A stretch of DNA of 64,000 nt from Capitulum mitella (Eukaryota; Arthropoda; Thecostraca; Pollicipedomorpha; Pollicipedidae), in the NCBI GenBank assembly GCA_030062745.1, contig CP099849.1:4138586-4202585 (forward strand), given 5' to 3'. Position numbers and translations under genes: made by a program. Shown piece by piece: positions 13,038 through 25,882 of this stretch. How positions within the stretch are numbered: position 1 is the first letter of the stretch; each line of letters starts with the position of its first letter. The notes under the pieces were generated by a model. That model ran no database searches. It was not told the DNA's origin and saw only the letters and a list, made by a program, of their open reading frames with translations.

Positions 13038-13685
13038 TCCGTCTTCACTTGGCTTCAGAACCCCAATGTGTAAGTTTTCGAAATCTCGGCTTCTGTCTCA
13101 GTTTTTGTGTCTCGGTGGCACCGGAGACTTTTCCCGGCGGCGACAGTTTTTCGCGATGACAAATACATAAACCTTATGATAAATTTGCCAAAAAGTGCGG
13201 GCCACGGACCCCGTCCCCTCCCCTTTTCTTTCGCACATGCGTTTGACAATGGCCACGTTATGTCAACTCAAGACAGATCTACCAGGCGAGGCTGGTGGTT
13301 CAAAACAAAGTTTTGCTCCCGATTGGCCGTCCGCGGGTCTGCCGCTGTTGACGTCCAGCGAGTCGTGACCAGACGCAACGTTGCGCGGCGGATCGTCGAG
13401 ACCGACGCTCTGGATGTCATCGGTTGTCTTCAGAGTTGACGCTCCTCGTCTAGGACATTTGCTGTCGGCCCACAAAGTCATTGGCAGGCTTGAAATGGTG
13501 ATCAGAAAATAGTCTCATACAGTACCGGACTGTTCGCCAGACCCGAGGTAACTTAGGTCTCATGTTTATCTCACAAGCTTCGCCATAGACGCTTCCAGCT
13601 GTTAGAAGGAAATGACTTCACAGTGTTCCCGACCGACAACAGAAAACAAAACAACGCGGCAGACGTTTTCAGCTTGTTGTCCCTG
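13038..13685. other. No recognisable gene
   Basis: Mixed-composition sequence with no supported feature. It could contain the eroded 5' part of the transposase relic at 12420-13037, but I see no helix-turn-helix signature. Confidence 0.35.
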
Positions 13686-13689
13686 CTGC

Positions 13690-13985
13690 GCACGAGGCAC
13701 GCTCAGTCGGGTGTGGAGAACGACCTAGAAACATCCCCATCTGGCCGCCGCCGCCGCCGCTGAAAACGCCCCGGCAGCGTGACAAGGTCGATCGGCGCTA
13801 CTCCGCTGCGACCGCCGGCGGCGCGCACCGTCATCGACCGCATTGGAATGCAAGGCGGCATATCGGCTCGGGAATCATTTGCACTTCCACCCAATTTGTC
13901 GGGGATAAATCTCGCGCCAGGCCGCGGTCATGCGACGGCCGGGACCATTTTCTCCGACGTGGGGCGCTGGCCCTCAGCATAATTC
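13690..13985. other. GC/CpG-dense island 3
   Basis: A short CpG-dense segment with a CCGCCGCCGCCGCC run near 13745 and GCGGCGCGC near 13820. No coding evidence. Confidence 0.45.
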
Positions 13986-14995
13986 AACTTGGACTGATGC
14001 TCTTCGTCTACCGGGAGCGCTATGAGCAGGCTGCTTGATGGGAGGACCTACAAGTCTGAGGTTAAATGACTCGGGACACCCGAGTGAAACTGGATGAATG
14101 CGCGACCCAAACTGAGGACACCTGAACAGGGCGAATGACGCTTGTGAGTATTCCTTGAGAAACCAGCTGCAGATAATTTTTAGTCTCAAAAATACGCGTT
14201 TCTTTCATACGAGATTTAGGTCCTTAGCTCGCGACGTTACAATGCTGCGCTAACGTAACCTGTGCTCAGAACAACTGGACATGAATTAATCAGCACCTTA
14301 AGCCACTGATAGGATGTGGTGCCTTTAATGTCGGAGCAGATCTAGGAGCACTGCCTCTGTTCCATATTATCAGGTATCCGAAAGTCAGCTGAGTGGTGAT
14401 CGGGAACGCTTGTTACCAAAACCGTTCTCTTCATTTTTTCTGTGCTCTCAACCAGGATTTTCGCCGCAGGTGATGTCTTCCCTGGTAGCACTGCTTGCTT
14501 CCATGTTAGTTGACTGAGCTGTGCCGATAATGTAGAAGATAACAAAACCTTTGCGTTTGACTTGGTTAACTTTAAGCACGTCTAAAGCTGTTTTTTAGGC
14601 ATGCAGACGAACTTACCTCCTTCTTGCGGACAAAATAGCCTCGAATACTGCATTGCGTTTGTGACATCTCACTGCGTACTGAAAGGTCTTTTGACAGATT
14701 TTCCTATTACATAGGTTTTGCCCTAAGAGACGTCGTAAGTTTATCACAATTACATTTATACTGTATTTATCCGTTTGCCGAAGATACGGTTTGTTGCAAA
14801 AGCTAAATTGCCTTAAAAGATGATGTATTTATGCCGGTTCAGTTGAGAAGGTCGTTCAGTTGCGCTGGCCAAATGCTTTTCAAAATGGCGCATTGCCAAC
14901 AGAATGGGCGTGCGCGCGAAGTTAATATGGTCGGTAGAAGTGCATTTCCGGTCATCGGAGCAGTGACTCCTGGTGGATATACCCTGCCAAGTTTT
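13986..14995. other. No recognisable gene
   Basis: AT-rich to neutral sequence with nothing I can name. Confidence 0.4.
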
Positions 14996-14999
14996 TCGC

Positions 15000-15460
15000 T
15001 CGGTTTGAGCTGACTTAATGTCGCGGATGGAAGCAGAAATCCCCGCTTCCGTGGCAACTTTGCCAATAATGCTAATGCCCTCAAACGGCGGCGATAGGCG
15101 AAGTCTGCGTATCTCGGCAAGTTTTCCCGGAGCCAGGGTGGCCCGGTCGATCGTCCTGACAATTTATATCGGCCCTGAATCTCTGAGCGTCGCCGAAGAT
15201 TTGTACAAAACAAAGGCGGAAATGAAAACAGCGGTTCTCACCGTGGCCGTCGCGCGGTGGGACAGCCTGCAGTTTGGGGTCGATACCCCGGCGGGTCGTG
15301 GTGCCGGTGGTGAGGGAAGGGTCACGTGACCGCGGGGGACCGGCGGAATTCGGTGCCAAGCCGGGACTGTGCCGACCCTCGGCGCGTCACGCTGTATCCC
15401 CGCCGGTCCGACTGGGGTGACCGGAATCCGTCACACGACGCGTTTCTGGCGACCTCTCCC
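15000..15460. other. GC/CpG-enriched island 4
   Basis: CpG-enriched sequence with a 103-codon frame at 15018-15329 (+) of no known family. It is less extreme in composition than islands 1 and 10. A pure C run follows near 15593-15604. It could be a promoter-type CpG island, but no downstream exon is convincing. Confidence 0.35.
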
Positions 15461-16384
15461 ATCGGATGAACACCGCTAACGAGCGGCTGCTTCAGTGCAA
15501 TGTGACGGAGCAGCCTTTGATCTGGAGCTTCCCGACTGCGGCGCCGGCTGTTCCCCGCTAGTCTCGGAACTGCTTCAGGCCGTGGCTTCCAGCCCCCCCC
15601 CCCGAGCGAAAGGGCATTGCGTCAGCGTGAGACACCGGGCATCCCACAGCCTCGATTTTCTCCAAGCGATTGTCTGAAATTATATCTTCTTCGCCGTGAA
15701 CGTCCCAAAAGTGGATCGAGTCGAGTACGTGACTCGACTGGAGCAGTTGACACGGCGGTATTCATGGGCGTTCCAGCGTCAGAGGGGCCTTTAGCTACAG
15801 ACACTCAAGGGTTCTCGGCTGCTGCGTTTGCTAGGCTGAAATCTCCCGCTCATGTGAATGGAGTTAAATTTTAAAACGGTTATCCAGTAATAGTTTTATT
15901 TTCGTTTCATTTGAAGACAGTAATTGGTCGCCGTTTACAAATTGCTTTTCAGACCTTTGAGGTGACTGACGAGATCGCATTTTCAGAAGTGCTGCGACCT
16001 GTGGCGAAAACTTCCACCAAAACGATAGCATATTCAATCATTATATTACAACGACCCGTAAAAAGACAGTGGGAACTGTTTGATATCTATCGTAATTGTA
16101 CAGATGTAAATAGTTATTGCGGATTTTTTTCCGCTTCAAGATGTTTTCACCCACCTTAATCCCTCCACTTTTTGGCCTGTGGTGCAAGCGCCTCTTCTAT
16201 GCCACTGCAAAAAAGGTTCTGAGGGAAACTAAAAAAATATCTTTAACACAGCCTCAAAGAGACAAGGAGATCCGAGGAATTTTTATGTTTTTTGCTCCTT
16301 TTTTGTTAGGGAAAGGTTTTTTTGACCTCAGCAACCATCAGCCACCAGGCGCCCATCCCAATGTTTTGGTCAACCACTCCTCGT

Positions 16385-17360
16385 GACACGGCATCCCTTA
16401 CAGGTAAGCGTTCTTGGACGGGTCAGGTAACCCTCACATGTTCAGTGCCCTATACAGGCCAGGTGTCCCCACTTCTTTTACGGATGAGGTACATTTAAAG
16501 AATTCCTCGCAGACCAGGCACGTCTACAAGGCAAGCGCCCCTCACAGGCCAGTCCCTCCACCCTGCAGATCAGGCATGGCACTCTTCGAGGGCTCGGTGC
16601 CCTTGTCAAGCGAAGCGTCCCGTACAGATCAGGAACCCTCACATATTTGGCACATCCTCTACAGACCAGACGCCCGTACGGGACTTGGTGCCTAGTACAG
16701 AACATGCACGTCTTACAAGGTAGGCGCCCCGTACAGGCCAGGCGCCCCCCCCCCCCCCTCATACACATCAGGATCCCCTCTGGATGCCATATGACCAAGC
16801 AGTCGGAGCTCCCCTAAGTCCAGAACCACCACCATCAGGTGCCCTTACATACAGGGCACCCTTTACAAATCAGTCGCCTCCAAATAGGTCATATACCCTA
16901 CATATACCCGGAGCCCCGGGCAAATTAGGCGTCCCTGCCCCCGTCCCGATCAGAAGCTCTTCAGGAACTCGGCGCCCCTTGCCCACCAAGCATGTTTTAC
17001 AAGGCGTCCACCTTACAGATCACGCGCCGCTCCGGGCGCCGTTGTGATCATGCATTCAGCGCGTTTAACCCCAAATCTCCACCATCAGTTGTCCCTCACC
17101 GACTCAGGCCCCTCTTCTAGACCAAAATCCCCTCATGGCGCCCTACACAGGCTAGCTGCGTCGCCCCGCCCCCAGTACAAATGAAGCACCCTTCAGATAT
17201 AGTCAAATGAGTCCTTCAAAGACTTGGCGCCCCTGGCAGATCAGGTACGTATTACGAGGCTAGCGCCCTTTGCAGGTCAGGCGCCCCTCTCTCAACCCTG
17301 AGAATTATGAGGCCCTCACAGGTTCGGCGCCCTTTACAAACCAGACGGCCTTGCACAGAT
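16385..17360 (+). repeat. Degenerate minisatellite, core ACAGGCCAGGCGCCCC
   Basis: About 1 kb in which the words ACAGGCCAGGCGCCCC, ACAGATCAGGAACCC, ACAGACCAGACGCCC, TACAAATCAGTCGCC and similar recur every 15 to 30 bases. Good examples lie near 16454, 16537, 16667, 16731, 17270 and 17320. The repeats are heavily diverged and irregularly spaced. The 106-codon and shorter frames on both strands are by-products. A small outlier with the same GGCGCCCCCTCGAGATTGGCGGCCC texture is at 18350-18385. Confidence 0.75.
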
Positions 17361-19740
17361 CCATTGTCACGCAGCCTGTAGCTCGCAAATCCCTCACAGA
17401 GATGGGCCCGTCGTGACGCCAATGGGCGACCAATTGGAACGCCGACGACTGCAGCGTCATATTCGTTCCCGGAAATAATACATTAGTTTCGTGCCAACTG
17501 TAGATGAGTAGAGACGGCAGCACGGCGTGCGGGAATGGGTGAGGGGAGCCGGTCGGATCAGTGAACTATATTGATGAAAGCAAAGACGAACTGGAGTTTT
17601 TTTCATTCGTGCTTGGCTGTGGTGAGTGGCATTCATCGTTACACGATGAACGTATGGACGTCGTGCTACCACGCGGGCGAAGTGCTCGGAAATCGAAACC
17701 ACCACTTGCATCTCCTACACTAGGTGCTGATTCACCCACAGTTAAGTTTTTTATGTAATAAACGCGAATTTTGCCCTTAACCTGTGTGCTTTTGAGACGG
17801 GTAGGGAGGCGGGAGGGAATCTCGCCGGCATAAATCTGAGGCATCCTAGCCAGCATGGCGGAAGATCTGAGGGGTTTGGGCTGGTCTAGAACCCCATTTC
17901 CAGGGGGCTAACAATATGCCTACGACACTGAATGGAAAGGAAGAGTATCAAGTCCTATGCGGGCCCCCAGTCATTTTCGGAAACCCCCTGACGTACCAGG
18001 GAGCAGAAGAGTGCAGAAAACCCCGAATTCGTAGCCTGGTTGTAGTCTCGCCATTTTTGAATGTACCGTGACAAAATATTCGAATCGGCATGCATCTAAT
18101 GGAGGAACTAAAAAGGAACTAGTATCAACGAGCAAAGCAGTAGAAAATGACGTCAAAACTTTAAAATCGAACGTCACATTGTCGCAGGAACACAAACAAA
18201 AAGTTTCTCGTCTCGTCTCTTTCCTTAGCATCGTTCATGTTTGTCTAAATACAACTAAATACCAAAATGCACCGACGTATGTGCTTTGAAATCCCCAAAT
18301 ATGTATCAGCTACCAGTTTAATTCTGAATAGATGCTCCCCTGCTGGAGATCGGCGCCCCCTCGAGATTGGCGGCCCTAGGCAAATGCTCCTCCGTACTTT
18401 TCGTCGCGCTGCTGCATCCCTTCATAAAAAGGGGCTTGGAGAACCGAAAGACGAAAGTTATTTAATGCCGACCAAGCATTAATGTGGCGATTAAAGTTTA
18501 AACATGATCAGAAGAGCTCCATATTGTCATATACTAACTGAACTACTATTATGAAAATGATGCCAGCCAAGAAGTCATGCTTCCCTTAACCTCATGTATG
18601 TTATTTGCCATGCTTACGAGACCAAAAAAAGTCCGTTATGGTCTTCCAAGCCACTTGGCAATTGATGAGTGGCCCAAGACGAAATGCATTACGGCAGAAC
18701 ACTGGCACTTGAATATTCTAAAAAGGTATTCCTGCAAAACAGATGAATATATAAAGGCGCAAGTTTGCCCAACAGCAGAGCACAGCCCGTAAAGCTTTTC
18801 CAATCTAATACAAAACCAAAGGAAGCAACGGTCCTTTGGGAAGTTGCTATAGGATCTGGAGCACATTAACAAACATGTAAGCTGCAGTGCTACCAGAACA
18901 AATATCACTGAGTGGGGATAAACATGTCCGCGTGGAAGTGGAATTTTAACGTGTAGGCTATATATGTATAAAGGAAACACTGCTGTCGCCGATGGTTGCC
19001 CAAACCTGGCGAATTTCGATGGCTGTCTCGTAGCAGAAGAAACGTCATGAAAGCTTTCAATCAAATATGTATCACTTATAATTATATTTTAGGAATGTAC
19101 TTAACTTTCAAAACTAAGTGATATTTTAGCTGTATACCTACGTTTTACTAATTCGTTAAACCTTAGGTTCCAAAGTACGTAGTTCCACGTAGCTGCAAAC
19201 TATGAAAGCTAAATAGTATGTTAATATCATATTGCGATTCTTCAATAATGGAATACTACCCGAAATGTTTTGTTCAAAATATCTTAAATTTAGAAAAGGA
19301 GAAAGTCTCCAACGTTCGTAGAAGGAAAGAATGCCGTGCAAAGATGAAACATGTGTAAACCTAAAAATAAAGTAGGAGCTATCCATGTTTACATCATGCT
19401 GTTTGCAGTACCACCTCAGTTGCATGATGATAACATTTGAGTACGTATGTGGGTTTAAATGAATTTTGCGAGATTATTTTGCGCTTTCTGTTTCAACCGC
19501 CCTCCAGCCATCACCATTTCGCATCATATGCTCAAATTCATTCCCTATCTTCTGTCATCGGAGATCGGAAATAATCTATTCCTGGATCCACCGTCGTGAT
19601 ATACTGCGACATGGGCCTCGTTTGGCTGGGTGGCCGTAGCATTCTTCCGCCGAACGACCACTTTCCGGAGGCCAGTGGGCAGCCGTGATATTTTGATGCC
19701 AGCGTGAGCGCCATAACTTATCTCCCGTTGCGGCCACGGT
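17361..19740. other. No recognisable gene
   Basis: No gene, RNA or repeat end is recognised. A 142-codon minus-strand frame (18636-19064) is hydrophobic and Cys/Ser-rich but lacks any known motif and overlaps a plus-strand frame. Confidence 0.4.
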
Positions 19741-19744
19741 CATT

Positions 19745-20130
19745 AGTTCCAAATAATTAGCTCCCCGGGGAAAACATTGATTTCCTTTGTTTTCCGAGGG
19801 CGGCGTCCGTGGCGGGGTTCAGCCCTCAGGCCCCCGGTCGCCGCTGCCGGCCGGCTCGCGCTCAGCCGCTCACCTGGGATCAAACGGACACGGCGGGCCG
19901 TGAGCACGCCCCGACTACGGCCCGCCGAGCACGCCCGGGCCGTGCCCGGGACGGAGATCGCCCGCGCGATGGCACGAGTGCGACCGAGGCATCGGCCGGC
20001 CGGACACGAACGGCCCCGCTGCGCCGGAGCTCCCGGCCGAAGGTCGGGTCCCAGAGCTGTTGGACCCGACTCTCCGGACGGAGTGGTTCTCAGCCGTGGG
20101 CCGTCCTGGTTGCTGCGCGGTCAATATGGG
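19745..20130. other. GC/CpG-dense island 5 with flanking TAAT/Sox-like motifs
   Basis: CpG-dense from about 19797 to 20110, with GCCCGGG and CCGGCCGG words. The AT-rich 5' shoulder (19742-19795) has CATTAGTT, TAATTAG and CCTTTGTTTT, which resemble homeodomain and Sox/HMG sites. Two overlapping frames of about 120 codons are low-complexity Arg/Pro/Ala. Confidence 0.5.
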
Positions 20131-20384
20131 TCGTAGTTACTCAAGAAATCAGGCGAGTTTTCAGAAGTTAACGCAACCGGAAGTCGTGTTTCGATTTTTT
20201 TGTAGCGACTGTTTTAAATATATGTTGATACAGTTCACGATAACACTGTCATGATGCATTTCGAAACTTGTTCTTAATGTGTTCGGAGTTATGCTTCCCG
20301 GGAAGCAGATGGTAGGCAGCATAACTTTGGCACTTTGAGCTAAAAAGGTTGCGAGAATTTTGCTATTCTCGTGTTCCTCTTCAG

Positions 20385-20589
20385 TAGCCAAATGTTATGG
20401 CTACAGCCTACAGATGAATTCGTTTTGCGTTTCGAACGAGTGTCCACCCACGCCCTCGACTTCCAGGACAACTTTGGCCCAGTCGAAACGATTGGCAGGC
20501 TGTACCGCATGGCTCTGGTGCGCGGCAGTGCAGTCTATCAGTACAGTGACTATCGCTTCCACATAAACGATGAGCGTTCAAGGCCATAA
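20385..20589 (+). CDS. Candidate terminal coding exon, function unknown
   Basis: A pyrimidine-rich tract ends in CCTCTTCAG at 20384, a good splice acceptor. It is followed by a 67-codon open frame to TAA at 20587-20589. The first exon base would complete a codon, so the intron would be in phase 2. The peptide is mixed-composition and protein-like, with no low complexity: it contains FVLRFERVS, ALDFQDNFG, IGRLYRMALV and YQYSDYRFHIND. Third codon positions lean to G/C while the flanks are AT-rich, which favours coding use. I do not recognise the family. No upstream exon, donor site or poly(A) signal is established. It could also be a transposon fragment or chance. Confidence 0.3.
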
Positions 20590-22133
20590 CCAGAGGCTAT
20601 GAATTTCATATTCAGCTTGATGACGGTTGCTTTCTTAAAACTTGCCGGGCGCGGAGGAGAAACCTGAGAAGGTCTTGGAGAGTTTTTTTCTATAGCTGTT
20701 TTACTTGTTGACCTACCACTTTCTTATTTCAGTTTTGCATATTTCTACATCATATGTATGCATGTAATAATGTAAAATATACTCTTCCATGAAACACTTC
20801 CGAGACTTAATCTATTTTTTTACGTAATAAATTGCTCATGTTTTATACGAGCTCTTATATGATATATATATGATATATATAGCTTACATGATATATATAG
20901 CCTTACATGAGCTATATATATAGCTCATACGAACTGCGAATGGAATCGATGTAAAAGTCCACAAGGTTGTGAGAGTATAAAATATTCCAACTCGTTGGGA
21001 GGGTGACATGCATATAAGGCACTGATCTAATAATTATAAGGCAATAATTATATCAGTTATTATATCATTATTAACAGATATAATTATAAGGCAACGCAAT
21101 GACGCAAGGTCATCCTGAAACATGAGTCTTCTTTGTAACAGCCGCAACGTAGCCGAAACTGTTAAAAAGTGACATTTGTTCAGGCCCTTCTTCATTTCGT
21201 TCGACCTTGCGGAAACATGTTTTTAATACCCTCAGCACATTGCCGTCTATTTATTACTCGGTACAAAGTGATATTTTCCATTCCCTTCAAGTATGTCATG
21301 TCCCGAAGAATAGTTAGATTAAACGTCACGTGCGCCCATGGTTCGCCCAAAATGTGCGGAACTAGCGAAATTGGAGAAAAATTGGCCTAGAAGGAACAAA
21401 TTACTCTCGGGACATAGTTATGCAGTCGATAAAGCTTGCCAGCTAACACAGTGTTAGTGCAAATGAATGAAGTGCGACGAATTGGGCTATCATGTAGTGA
21501 GAATTGAGTGATTCTTTGCCCAGAGGTTGTAACGTTATTAGCCTACAGAAACAGCAACAGCGGAACCGGGCCGGGCCAACCGCTCAATCTGATATTTCTC
21601 TTTTAACTGGAATAAAACACGCGCGGCTTACCGATTCCCTGTCAAAAACCCGTTGGTTCTTGCAGCGTAATAACCCAATCGATAGCGTCCCTGTAGTAAA
21701 CGTTTCCTGATGTACTTTTCTTGCGTATCTGTTCGCAAATTTTGACAAGTTTTGGACCGCTTGCAAAGTATGGGAAAGGCGTGAAGGACACGTTCTCAAA
21801 GGCCCAGGCTGGACATTGACGTTTATTGAGACGCGTTCGCTGGCTTGGTTATCAGTACTCGAAACCAATATTTCTTGTTATCGTGATTTGTAGCATTACA
21901 TTCAGGATAACTAACCAACCTCTTATTTCAAGTGTTCATTATCGGGGAGAAGAAAGAATAAATGTGTCAGTGAACACGTTTGATTTTTTATTACCTTTTC
22001 GTCAGATTGACAGTTATTGCTGTACACTTAACTTCAGTGTGTTTCTGATCTTCGTGCGTGTTAATTTGATACTGCATGACAGCATAGAGAATAACTATGT
22101 TTTGAAAAACTCCTATGCACTTTTGCCTTTGCC
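20590..22133. other. AT-rich spacer with low-complexity tracts
   Basis: No gene is supported. At 20855-20935 GATATATATA/AGCTATATATATAGCT blocks form strong inverted repeats. At 21030-21095 a TAATTATAAGGCAA block is imperfectly repeated with ATTATATCA words. The rest is unassigned. Confidence 0.5.
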
Positions 22134-22137
22134 TTAA

Positions 22138-23473
22138 CCCGGCACCGCCTGGCGCGTTTCTGTACCCGCGACCGCCTGAGAGGTGTGAAAAAGAGCACCC
22201 CTATTATCTCAGGATCTAACCGCTGGATCTGAACTGGTCTATAGCAGATCGATAGCCCTGGCTCCTGTGATTCAGAAAATACTATGTTAGCCCTGGTCAC
22301 ATGACTGATGACGTCACAGGTCGCGTAAAACGCATAACACGACGTCGGGAAAACTGACATAGATTTGTATCTCATATCGTCGGTAACACTGATCTTAGAG
22401 CATTCAGTTGGGTATCAAACGAGACCCGATCTTCTGCATCAAGTGCATGCCAAAATTAAAAAAAAACCCGGGTCAAGGTCGACCTAGGTCAGGCGAAATA
22501 CTGGTCTTACTTTACATGCTAAAGATCGATACTCACTCGCAGCCGTTTTGGTTGGTTATTGTGTTATTTAACGATGCTCTCGACTGCCAGGGTCATTTCG
22601 CGTCGCTCGTTTTGATCTACGTGACAGAAAGGATGAAAGCGAAACTGTCTTATGATAAGTTTTGCATTGTCTGCATTTCATCCGGTCCAGGTTAGTCTAG
22701 GTCGGGTGAGATGAGGTTGCATCACTCTTCCTGACAAAGAATAAACGTAAACTCGCTGTGATTCTTAACTGCGCCAGGTACAGAATTGAAATGACATATC
22801 GCGGTAATTGAATATAATCTGCCTACTCGTTAGTGGGTCAGGGTCAAGCCAGGTCAGGACAAAGTCATTTTTCTTTTTCTGACTGTGAACAGTAATTACT
22901 GTCTGCTGCTACTGAACGATCTTCCACGGCCAGAGTTGTATTTCATTTCGTTTGACACCTACCTATAACGTAATCTAACATGACATGAACTCACGATGCA
23001 TTTGGTGAACTTTCCTAAGAAGCGCACATTGATTTGCTTGTCTCTCTTGAAAAATGAGGAAAGTCAGCGGCAACAGCTTCCACCAACCACAATGCGAATC
23101 AGTCCCATTACCATCATGCATGTCACCTTGCATGATCTCTAATGTTGGCGCGTCACGGTTGTATACCCTTTTGGGGACCGTTTCCTATGCAAATCCAAAT
23201 GATCCATGCATTATACTAGCAAATATTATCAAGAAAACGAAGTATGTTCGCGCCACCGCCTGAACAGGCAAAATCAAACATGCAAGGGTTGACTTATGAC
23301 GTCATATACCCGTGATCTGACCTAGCATGAAGATGATTTTGATATCATAACATGTAAAATTTACTGTTGAGCCGGTACTGAAGATTTGATTGCGGTGACT
23401 GGAACGGTTCAGAAGTTATTCAGGAAAAACCGAATGGGTTGCCCTATTTGACATCCCTCCAGGTGGTGCCGGG
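22138..23473 (-). mobile_element. F-family TTAA element, full length (copy F1)
   Basis: TTAA at 22134-22137 is followed by CCCGGCACCGCCTGGCGCG. The right end, read inward, is CCCGGCACCACCTGGAGGG, flanked by a decayed TTAA. These terminal repeats, a TTAA target and the CCC start are piggyBac-like. About 1.34 kb, no transposase. Its minus strand aligns along roughly 600 bp with copy F2 at 49918-50520: the shared order is GGGATGTCAAATA, a CGGTTTTT block, TGACGTCAT, GCGGTGxCG, 'GGTCCCCAAAAGG', CATGCATGATG and a final AAAAAGAAAA. Two perfect TGACGTCA sites are at 22309-22316 and 23297-23304. Confidence 0.8.
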
Positions 23474-23479
23474 ATAAAC

Positions 23480-24335
23480 TAGGGTTTTGAAAACGTGACC
23501 CTCAAAATAAACGACAAATTATGCTCCATCTGCCTGATAACCTTAAAGCGTAATGTCTAGAAACGACTAAGTTAAGAATGGTATAAATAATCCCAATAGG
23601 GGGATCTTTACAGGCATTGTATGACATTGTACTGTATTATACGACATGCGGACGTCCACAGTGATTACACACATGTCGTGGCTATTGAGTACCGGAGCCA
23701 AAAACTAGGAAGTTTACACAATTAAAACACGCACTGAGCCATTCATCACGTCATTAGCGGCAGAAAAAGCAAAACGAAGGTTGTTTGTGTGACGGTGGAC
23801 CTGAGGTGGGAAAGGACAGTATCTTTGAACTGAGGAGCATAGTTCAAAATCAGTTCACGTTCGAATGCTCTCTTATTCCGTCATCGGCAAAGCTCTCTCA
23901 GTGCGTAGCTTATGCTTTTGCAACATAACAATATCCTGCTCCGTCTATGGATGTTTAACCAAACTGTGTCGGGGAGTGAATTTGTTCAGTCGCGAGATTG
24001 AATGTTTTGTTTATACGTTATCCATGTTTTGACGAGAAGACTTGCATAAACGGAACACACAAAAAATGGAGGAAGGGGACGAAAAGAGACAGTCTTAACT
24101 TCTGTAAGCCCATTTGAAGTTACTGTCAATTTTCTAAGGCCTCAGTGCGTTTTGAAGTAAAATCGGAACTCTCGCCTTTGAACGCATTTGTATTACGTAC
24201 GATAGCGAAAGGCCAGTGTAATATGAATACTTTCGATTTTAAGACGCGCTACTGGCAATATCTTATTTTTTATCGGAAAGCAAAATCAGTGTTGGAAAGC
24301 AGCATCAACTTATGAATTTCACCACCACCCCCACC
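23480..24335. other. No recognisable gene
   Basis: AT-rich spacer with no supported feature. Confidence 0.4.
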
Positions 24336-24339
24336 CCAT

Positions 24340-24690
24340 CACGTTTCTCTGTCCCTCACCGGCAAGCATCCACACGCCACCGCCGGCGCGTCTCTCCTGC
24401 GGCGCGATAAGGGCGCGGCGCCGCGTGCGTCGCGCCCGGGGCCTGGCGAACCGCCCGGAGCCGGCCTCGTCCGGCGCCGGGCCGAAATCCGGCTCGACTC
24501 GACAAGACGCTCGTCCGTCACATTTCACAGGCCATTGTGGCTCTAAATGGCCAATCAGCGGCGCCGATAGGGCCGCGTGCTGCGCGCGGCTGATAGCGCC
24601 CCGGGGCATATTGACAACACGCGACTACACGCAGTCGCACGGGTGGACGGCGACCGGCCGAAATGTGTTGACACGCCGCCACGCCAGCTT
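24340..24690. other. GC/CpG-dense island 6 with CCAAT box
   Basis: CpG-dense from about 24370 to 24680. GGCCAATCAGCG near 24548 is a good CCAAT box, and CATTGTGG near 24532 is Sox-like. This is the most promoter-like island, but I see no convincing exon on either side; the hAT element begins 150 bp downstream. Confidence 0.5.
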
Positions 24691-24841
24691 CATCCAAGCA
24701 CCCGCACTTTGTTAAATCCGACAGGGAACGCTTCAAGACGATGTTTGCACAAGGTTTGGCTGTTGCAGAACTCAATCTAAGCAGCTGGTAAAGTATAGAA
24801 AGGAATGGGTATGGGTGTGCAGTGTCTTCTGTACTTAACAG

Positions 24842-24933
24842 TAGGGATGCACCGGATCGGGGTTTTTGTGATCCGGCCGGATACCGGATATGCCGGATCG
24901 GGGTGCCGGATATCCGGCTGGATACCGGATATC
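24842..24933. repeat. CCGGATATCC palindrome array, left end of hAT-1
   Basis: Repeated GGATATCCGG, CCGGCCGG and GATACCGGATA words in the first 92 bp. Each is self-complementary, so the array can fold on itself. In hAT elements subterminal repeats of this kind are usually transposase binding sites; that role is inferred here. Confidence 0.85.
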
Positions 24934-25882
24934 ATATTTACGTGTTTTTATTTACTATTTCTATTGAAAGAATGGAACCGAAAAGACTGAACAAAGAAAA
25001 GAAAATGTGGGAAACTGAAAAATAGTGAAAAATGTCGACAGTTTGTGAGTCATCCCCTAGTGCATAAACTCACTGTGAGGTTTCCTTATGCTTCCCTGTA
25101 ATCAATGAACAGATGAACAAAGAACACAACAATAATAGCGGAGCTCACCATCTCCCACTGCAGGCAAAGGTATTGGTGAAGCCACGATTCAGAAATGGGG
25201 AGGGGACAAGCTGGCTGCAGTCCACCAAGAACATATAGGGCGAAGGGTAGAAATAACTTTTTGGCGTTGCATGACAACTTACGGTTGAATGTCCTTTTGT
25301 TGGATTTCAAAGTGCGAGAAATAGTGTCTCCAGTGAGAACTTCCTATTTGATACCTTAAAATTAGGGGGACAAATCACCACTTCTGGAAAACCGCAGGGG
25401 AACATGAGCACCCATAGGCAAAGGCTTCAGAATACGCCGAATACCATTACAGCGCCTTCGTAGAACTAGAACACTTAACTTGACAAGCCTTCTTCACGAT
25501 CATTAAAGTATGCCTCTCGAAGTAACGGGTGGGTACGAAGAAATGAAGAAATGAAAACTTTTTAACGATAGATATTTCTTAAGCATTACAGGTTTTATCA
25601 CTGGCATTTGGCTCATTCATGCTAACCACTGTTGGCCTTAAAATTGTGCGAAAATATGTGAGGAATTTCAATTTATTTGCAGCCAGGAGGCAATATCAAA
25701 GTAAGGTGACTGAGAGACTGTCGCGAGACTTGTCCGTGAAACCCGAAACGGCCCAAATCATTTATCTGGAGGCACCATGAACCCTTTGGGACCCACGAGC
25801 GACTGCAAACAGAACGCTGGCAACCCTCTAGGGTCGCGGTAACGTTTCTCATGTTGGCAATCACCAACAGATTGAGCATTAA

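Noticed and set aside
16384-17360. CRISPR-like array
   Set aside because: Repeats are degenerate, spacing is irregular, there are no unique spacers of constant length, and the DNA is eukaryotic.
18636-19064. 142-codon minus-strand frame
   Set aside because: No motif, hydrophobic/Cys-rich by chance composition, and an opposing frame of 71 codons on the other strand.
25080-25260. Possible hAT transposase C-terminus (WW...YLC..A words) on the minus strand in hAT-1
   Set aside because: It needs several frame changes over a short stretch and lacks the conserved SxxERxFS block, so I do not call it.
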